20,915 nucleotides of DNA from Flavobacteriaceae bacterium. GTDB taxonomy: Bacteria > Bacteroidota > Bacteroidia > Flavobacteriales > Flavobacteriaceae. Position 1 is the first letter of the stretch; every line of letters begins with the position of its first letter. Below, in pieces: positions 16,901 through 20,915 of this stretch. The translations under genes and the position numbers were made by a program. The notes beneath the pieces were generated by a model, which had not been told where the DNA came from, did no database searches, and worked only from the letters and a program-made list of their open reading frames with translations. Location: NCBI GenBank assembly GCA_030694835.1, contig JAUYUF010000230.1, positions 1-20,915 of the forward strand. Reading direction: 5' to 3'.

Positions 16901-19333
16901 ACTACTTCAGGAGGAACATTAATTCTTAATGGCAATTTACCTGCGGGTATGAATTTTAATTTTAATATTGCAACCAAAACTGCAACAATCTCAGGTACAC
17001 CAACAGCAAATGGCAGTTTCCCTTATTCTGTTTCAACTACAAATAATTGCAGTACAGCTATTTCTGGTATTATAACTGTAATGAATAATCAGACAATTAC
17101 ACATGCAGGTGGTATAATTGATCAAATAGCTTGTATAAACTCTCCATTAAACCCAATAACTTTTAATACGTCATTAAGTGTACAAAATGTAACAATTAGT
17201 CCTGCTTTACCAAATGGTTTAAGTTTTTTCTTAGAACCATCAACTGGTGTTGTAAGTATTTTTGGAAATCCAACCCAAAAAACAACAGGAAGAATAGAAT
17301 ATACTATTACTACAATTGGAATATGTATTGGTGCTCCCGCATCTACTAAATTCTATTTAACTATTTATGATTTGCCAACCATTACGCTAGAAGCAGATTC
17401 AGGCTCTTTGGATCAGATAGTATGTCAAAGTAGTCCAATTAAACCAATAAAGTTTAAAATAAATGGAATTCCAGCTATAGCAGGAGGTATAGACAATACT
17501 AGTTTACCATCATTTATAACACCTTCTTTTGATAGTGTTACTGGTATTTATACACTTACTGGTGCTCCCACAGGTGCTGGAGTAATTAATTTCCAAATTA
17601 AAACCTTAAGCCCAACAGCATGTGTAGCTTCATTAAATGTTATTATTGATAGTAAAAGTTCATCGATTGGTATTACATTAAATTCAGCTATTGGCACTGA
17701 TAATCAAACTGTATGTCAAAGTATATTTGTAACCACTATAAAACTTATAGAATATACTTTATCAGGCACTTCAAATGTTGATATCCTTGGCTTACCAGCG
17801 GGTATATCATTTCAATTTATTAATAATAAATTATCCATTTTTGGAACGCCAACTGTTATAGGTACTTTTAATTATGATATTATTGCATTACCATGTAATA
17901 GTATTATTAAAAAAGGAACTATTAGAGTTTCATCACCAATTAAAGTTCTTGAAACTATTACTCAAATGTCATGTAATATTAACGGAACCATTAAAGGCGG
18001 AAAAATAGAAGTAAATATTACAGGTGGTTTCCCAACTAATAATACCTATGCTATAAATTGGGTAGGACCTAATGGTTTTAGAAATAACACAACAATAATC
18101 GATGATCTTTTAGTGTCTGGCAATTATACTCTTACTGGGAATGATGCGTTTAACTGTCCAATTCCTACTACAAGTTATACAATAGACTCTTTTGTACTTC
18201 CTTCAGTAAATGTAATTTCTATAGTTGATACCGATTGCGTTAATCTAACCGGTTGTGCCAATATTGAATATAAAGGTGGAAGTGGTATATATATAGCATT
18301 TAAGTTAGAATTTTATAATCCAATAACTGAACTTTGGGAACTTTTACCAAAATCTAATTATTTTAATATTTGTGGATTAAAAAGTGGTAAATACCGTTTA
18401 ACAGTTACTGATAGTAAAGGTTGTATCTCTGCCCCTTTTGAATTTACAGTTAGAGATTATAGTGCCTTGAGTATAAAATCTATAACTGTTGATAAAAATG
18501 TTTGTGAGAATAAAGAAGGATTTATTAGTGTAGAAATGAGTTCTTTAGACACTAATCTTACATTCTACTATAATAACATTTTAGTTGCACACACCTATTC
18601 AGGTAATAATCGATATAGAGTAGGGATAAAACCTTCTGGATCTACTGGTCAATTAAAAGTTATTAATTCTAAGAATTGTTCTGCCATAAAAGAAATTTCC
18701 AGCACTATTGGAGAACCCGATTTCAGTTTTACTTCTTTAAATTTAGTAAAATACGGGGTAAGTGCTGTAAATGAAAATATACTATTTACCCATACTGTTG
18801 ACCCTTTAAATATTCCTAGAGAATACAAAAGTATTGTATGGGATTTCGGCGATTTTTCACCATCTAAAACTTTTTTAAGTAGCGATATACCAAACCCACC
18901 TAATCCTTCTAAGGATAGTTTTTTAAATGTTACGCATTCCTACAAGAACGACGGTAAGTACACCATTACTTTAACAGTATATAATGAAGCAGGATGTTCA
19001 AAATCTATTTCATATGATATAGTTGTTGGTGAAGGTGCATCGATAATGGTTCCTACGGCTTTTTCGCCAAATAATGATGGAGTTAATGATTTGTTTAGAC
19101 CTTTATTTATCGGTATAAAAGAAATATCAATTTATATTTATAATAATTGGGGAGATAACGTTTTTGAATTTAGTGCTCAAGTTGATGATATAGTGTTGGA
19201 TTCTTGGGGGTGGAATGGCATAGAGCCTAAAAATACTGAACCTAAAAATGGTGACTATAGATATTATATTCAAGCAATTACAATTGACAATAAAACAATT
19301 AATCAAGAAGGAAGATTTGTAATTATTAAATAA
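13994..19333 (+). CDS. Giant multi-module surface adhesin-like protein with T9SS type B sorting domain (SprB-like partner of PorP/SprF)
   Basis: The 1,779-residue product is predicted to be secreted by Sec and then T9SS. The signal peptide spans ~1-27 (ending LLLSTNLFS). Modules in order: a Cys-Trp-Cys Ig-like domain (~48-137); a PKD-like module (~138-232); three copies of a ~95-residue TATISG...C...PYTFTY module (233-~329, 488-~583, 656-758) separated by other Ig-like modules; six ~93-residue cysteine-paired modules with LP.G...ISG.P signatures (759-1316); SprB-repeat-like and related modules (~1317-1570); a PKD domain with VWDFGDFSP (W1616); and a type B sorting domain (~1686-1779) with PTAFSPNNDGVND. 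A start at 13949 would add 15 residues before the signal peptide; I reject it on signal-peptide and promoter grounds. The PorP/SprF gene follows after 37 bp. Likely a filamentous adhesin; substrate unknown. Confidence 0.88.
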   Translation: MKNIIPSSIKKVIFLVSVLLLSTNLFSIGFENKDKLESTSNDFLLIPIITTQPTDQTTCVGGKIELSVVASGTGTLSYVWKKGTTILANGGRISGADTDKITIDLAVGSDSGNYTCEVTDDDGPIATLTSSIAIVTVNPLPQLLSTITPAAICSGTPFSYTPSSDDSLATFSWSRASVAGISESSSSGPATPINEILTNSTSSPIQVTYKITITGALCTNTVDVKVLVNPQPTATISGGGNTCLNNTDKLIILTGDNGFSPYTFIYEIYDGTTTSNHTITTTSGNNISIPNSSNTVGTFNYNLLSVTDANSCTRNVAATASITVNAPPSFLINNPTITVCNGDTVDLTASNITSVPLLPYTYWNDAIATIPYATPNVATEGTYFIKGTNLLGCYSIKQIIIIKKQLPTVTVNSSIICSGALTTVTATANPPGAYDFSWTTTGIPSQGNYASFTTTVAGSYSVEITDQIAPNCKSLPVSGSVTVNPIPTATISGSTTVCINSTPLPVITFTGAGGKAPYTFTYTIGSVVNTVSSPSNSNVATITLPTNIVGLITVVLNSVQDDNSCLLTSIIGQEAKVTVNDLPNVNAGSDQVICLGEEVTLNGSGATNYSWDKSVVNGIPFKPTATGTITYTVTGEDINGCTNTDQVLVTVNPMPTAKIANLDLNLTLCKGSTEPVITFTGSNGVAPYTFTYSIGTITYPPLKTLGTNVSASINVPTNVAGVFNIRLISVEDSSTSKCVNSNNLLLPTTATVTVQESGLTPQTTTTFQTVCQDLPISPIVFNINGNATGAFVTGLPSGVSPILSTASSPPTLTITGSPTEFGIFNYIVTTTGIESGCNTTFTGTITVNQKSSIKLLSTGDEKQSICECSSIKNIVYQLEGNATSAVVTGLPSGLNWNILNKILTISGSTCVVGKHTFTISPLGICNTYTPPLTVSGEIEVIKKNDISTTGDLNPKICVNIPLATNIVFSTTSGGTLILNGNLPAGMNFNFNIATKTATISGTPTANGSFPYSVSTTNNCSTAISGIITVMNNQTITHAGGIIDQIACINSPLNPITFNTSLSVQNVTISPALPNGLSFFLEPSTGVVSIFGNPTQKTTGRIEYTITTIGICIGAPASTKFYLTIYDLPTITLEADSGSLDQIVCQSSPIKPIKFKINGIPAIAGGIDNTSLPSFITPSFDSVTGIYTLTGAPTGAGVINFQIKTLSPTACVASLNVIIDSKSSSIGITLNSAIGTDNQTVCQSIFVTTIKLIEYTLSGTSNVDILGLPAGISFQFINNKLSIFGTPTVIGTFNYDIIALPCNSIIKKGTIRVSSPIKVLETITQMSCNINGTIKGGKIEVNITGGFPTNNTYAINWVGPNGFRNNTTIIDDLLVSGNYTLTGNDAFNCPIPTTSYTIDSFVLPSVNVISIVDTDCVNLTGCANIEYKGGSGIYIAFKLEFYNPITELWELLPKSNYFNICGLKSGKYRLTVTDSKGCISAPFEFTVRDYSALSIKSITVDKNVCENKEGFISVEMSSLDTNLTFYYNNILVAHTYSGNNRYRVGIKPSGSTGQLKVINSKNCSAIKEISSTIGEPDFSFTSLNLVKYGVSAVNENILFTHTVDPLNIPREYKSIVWDFGDFSPSKTFLSSDIPNPPNPSKDSFLNVTHSYKNDGKYTITLTVYNEAGCSKSISYDIVVGEGASIMVPTAFSPNNDGVNDLFRPLFIGIKEISIYIYNNWGDNVFEFSAQVDDIVLDSWGWNGIEPKNTEPKNGDYRYYIQAITIDNKTINQEGRFVIIK
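16268..17941 (+). repeat. Six tandem ~93-residue cysteine-paired modules inside the third giant gene
   Basis: Copies lie at residues 759-850, 851-944, 945-1032, 1033-1128, 1129-1221 and 1222-1316. Each opens with a Cys in a context such as TVCQDLP, KICVNIP, IACINSP or IVCQSSP. Most then have a (G)LP.G or similar turn and an (I/L)(S/T/F)G.PT segment, followed by a strand before a second Cys (SGCNTT, NNCSTA, GICIGA, TACVAS, LPCNSI). The pattern resembles putative-Ig (He_PIG-like) modules. Five copies have exactly two cysteines; the second copy has four. Confidence 0.75.
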
Positions 19334-19339
19334 TTACAA
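19317..19339 (+). repeat. Perfect 23-bp palindrome centred on the stop codon region of the third giant gene
   Basis: Arms TTGTAATTATT (19317-19327) and AATAATTACAA (19329-19339) flank a single central base, and the TAA stop (19331-19333) is inside. In RNA it would fold as an 8-10 bp hairpin with a small loop. No T run follows, and the PorP/SprF gene starts 32 bases further on, so it may be an intercistronic hairpin and not a full terminator. Confidence 0.55.
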
Positions 19340-19370
19340 TTGAATAAAAAGTTTATTAATATTAAAAATT

Positions 19371-20375
19371 ATGTTTAATAAAAATATATATATTGTTTTT
19401 TTTCTTTTTTCATTCACTTTTTCCTTAGTAGGTCAAGATGTGATTTTGAAAAACCAAAGTAAAATACTTGGAACGTTAAATCCTAGTTTCTTTGGATTTG
19501 GAGAAACTACTAAAGTTGGAGTAAATTACGGGCTTGAAATAATTGATAATAAGAATACCATTGAAAATAAAATGGCATTTGCTAATTATTATTTTGAAGA
19601 TTATAATTTTTCATTAGGGGCTGATGTTAGTTTAATTGATATAGGAAATTTAGGTTATTCTTCCTCTCAACTTAATTTACATTATATTTATAATTCCCGA
19701 TTTTCATATAATTGGGTTTTTAATCCTTCAATAACTGTAGGGCTTGGTAGTAGGAATTTAGATTTTAAATCATTGATTTTTGAAGATCAAATAAATGTCT
19801 ATACTGGAAACATATCTGGAATTTCTAATGATCGTGTAGCAGAAGGTGATAATGTATTGTTTTTTGATGTTGGTGCAGGACTACTTTTTCATAATAGTCA
19901 GAATTTTTTTGTAGGATTTAATGCTAAACATATCAATAAACCTGAAACCTCTTTTAATAGTGAAGCTACTAATAAAAAAGATTTATTCATGTCTCTTCAA
20001 TCTGGTTACGAAATTGATTTAAATCCGTGGGATAGAAGAAACCTCCCCTCCAATTCTTTTTTATTTTTGTTTGGAGCTTATTCAATTGAAAACACAAGCT
20101 CAAGACTAGATTTATCTCAAGAAGTTTTAATTGAAAACATTTCATTTGGTATAAATCAACAAATCAATAATTATAAAGATATTTCGTTTACAACATTTGG
20201 AGCCTCATTAGGTTTTCTTATGACTCAGATTGAAATTGGAGTTAATTATTCTTTTGAAATTGGAAATAAACAAACTTTTGCTAAGCAATATAATACACTC
20301 GAAATATTTCTAACTTTTGATTTAAATTCGTTTGATGACAGATTTGGGGGTAATAGCAGATTCAAGAATTATTAA
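19371..20375 (+). CDS. PorP/SprF family type IX secretion system membrane protein
   Basis: This 334-residue protein is predicted to be an outer-membrane beta-barrel of the PorP/SprF family. Members sit next to type B sorting-domain proteins and are thought to help export them or attach them to the cell surface, as SprF does for SprB in gliding flavobacteria. A signal peptide ends near SFTFSLVG (cleavage about 21/22), followed by the family's N-terminal region containing NPSFFGF. The segment VGAGLLFHNSQNFFVGFNAK followed by HINKPE is the most characteristic stretch; alternating aromatic and polar strands continue to the C-terminus. Length is close to the family norm of 300-340 residues. The ATG at 19371 directly precedes the signal peptide. 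It lies 37 bp after the giant adhesin gene on the same strand, so the two are probably co-transcribed. Confidence 0.9.
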   Translation: MFNKNIYIVFFLFSFTFSLVGQDVILKNQSKILGTLNPSFFGFGETTKVGVNYGLEIIDNKNTIENKMAFANYYFEDYNFSLGADVSLIDIGNLGYSSSQLNLHYIYNSRFSYNWVFNPSITVGLGSRNLDFKSLIFEDQINVYTGNISGISNDRVAEGDNVLFFDVGAGLLFHNSQNFFVGFNAKHINKPETSFNSEATNKKDLFMSLQSGYEIDLNPWDRRNLPSNSFLFLFGAYSIENTSSRLDLSQEVLIENISFGINQQINNYKDISFTTFGASLGFLMTQIEIGVNYSFEIGNKQTFAKQYNTLEIFLTFDLNSFDDRFGGNSRFKNY

Positions 20376-20435
20376 AAGCTCTAAAATAATATATTAAATT
20401 AATATTCTATCAACTTAATATTTAAAGGGTAATCC

Positions 20436-20469
20436 AATAATAAATCCCACAATTGCAGGATTTATTATT
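20436..20469. terminator. Bidirectional terminator-like hairpin between convergent genes
   Basis: A perfect 12-bp stem (AATAATAAATCC at 20436-20447 with GGATTTATTATT at 20458-20469) closes a 10-base loop. It lies between the PorP/SprF stop (20375) and the end of the transaldolase gene (20485). The A/T half of the stem places T-rich RNA at the 3' side in both directions, so it can serve both genes. Confidence 0.75.
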
Positions 20470-20484
20470 TATTCAGTATCAGAA

Positions 20485-20915
20485 TTATTGATTTCCTTTT
20501 TGATAATCAGCTAAAAATTGTGCTAATCCAATATCGGTTAAAGGATGTTTAATCAATCCTAAAATTGCACTCAACGGTCCAGTCATAACATCAGCAGCAA
20601 CTTTAGCACAATCTACAATATGCATTGTATGACGAACAGAAGCTGCTAAAATTTGTGTTTGAAAACCGTAGTTATCAAAAACTAAGCGAATTTCTTCAAT
20701 CAAATGAATTCCATCAGTAGAAACATCATCTAACCTTCCAATAAAAGGAGAAACATAAGTAGCGCCTGCTTTTGCAGCAATTAATGCTTGACCAACCGAA
20801 AATATCAACGTACAATTGGTTTTGATATCGTGATCTGTAAAATATTTAATCGCTTTAATTCCATCTTTAATCATCGGAACTTTTACTACAATTTGAGGAT
20901 GAAGATTAGCCAACT
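20485..20915 (-). CDS. fsa: Transaldolase of the small TalC/MipB/FSA-type family (5' end beyond window)
   Basis: The C-terminal ~143 residues of a class I aldolase-fold enzyme of about 217 residues are present; the frame remains open at the right window edge. The TTG at 20911-20913 is an internal Leu codon, not a start. Visible family landmarks: IVVKVPM with the Schiff-base Lys (equivalent to E. coli FSA Lys85), TNCTLIFSVGQALIAAKAGA, TYVSPFIGRLDD, ASVRH, and the C-terminal HPLTDIGLAQFLADY. The residue matching Tyr131 of E. coli FSA is Phe (SPFIGR), which points to transaldolase activity: transfer of dihydroxyacetone units between sedoheptulose-7-phosphate and glyceraldehyde-3-phosphate in the pentose phosphate pathway. 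Databases often label this family fsa or talC whatever the activity. It converges on the PorP/SprF gene. Confidence 0.9.
   Translation of the reverse strand, partial: LANLHPQIVVKVPMIKDGIKAIKYFTDHDIKTNCTLIFSVGQALIAAKAGATYVSPFIGRLDDVSTDGIHLIEEIRLVFDNYGFQTQILAASVRHTMHIVDCAKVAADVMTGPLSAILGLIKHPLTDIGLAQFLADYQKGNQ

Overview
The window (20,915 bp, strongly AT-rich) looks like a chromosomal segment from a member of the Bacteroidota, most likely a Flavobacterium-like member of the Flavobacteriia. Three lines of evidence support this. Three very large secreted proteins carry the type B C-terminal sorting domain of the type IX secretion system (T9SS), and one is followed by a PorP/SprF-family outer-membrane protein; both families are essentially confined to this phylum. 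Candidate promoters fit the Bacteroidota -7 consensus TAnnTTTG. There are no obvious Shine-Dalgarno sequences. I see no rRNA, tRNA, CRISPR array, insertion sequence, integrase or phage gene.

Layout, left to right: (1) the 3' end of an unrecognised protein with a very acidic tail (1-257, +); (2) a two-gene ABC exporter operon, ATPase then ABC-2 permease (311-2039, +); (3) two consecutive giant T9SS type B proteins (2151-7250 and 7337-10120, +) that share a related C-terminal module and both end in KGHFSLIRR; (4) uvrB, the nucleotide excision repair helicase (10166-12151, +), with a -7-like promoter element almost touching its start codon; (5) a convergent, exported thiol-disulfide (TlpA/ResA-like) protein (12232-13677, -); (6) a 298-316 bp divergent intergenic region; (7) a third giant T9SS type B protein (13994-19333, +) built from Ig-like and other beta-sandwich modules, followed by a PorP/SprF-family gene (19371-20375, +), probably as an operon; (8) a strong hairpin between convergent genes and the 3' part of a small transaldolase (20485-20915, -).

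How the genes work together: the 1,779-residue protein and its PorP/SprF neighbour form a plausible secretion/anchoring pair, like SprB and SprF in gliding flavobacteria. The two upstream giants belong to a different type B C-terminal subclass and have no adjacent PorP/SprF gene. UvrB, the thioredoxin-like protein and the transaldolase appear to be ordinary housekeeping or envelope genes interleaved with the surface-protein genes.

I did not find a clearly new system. The most interesting signals are the modular architecture of the three giants (a ~103-residue CDD...DG repeat array and a six-copy cysteine-paired repeat array), the inverted repeats that overlap the stop codons of all three giant genes, and the probable leaderless start of uvrB.
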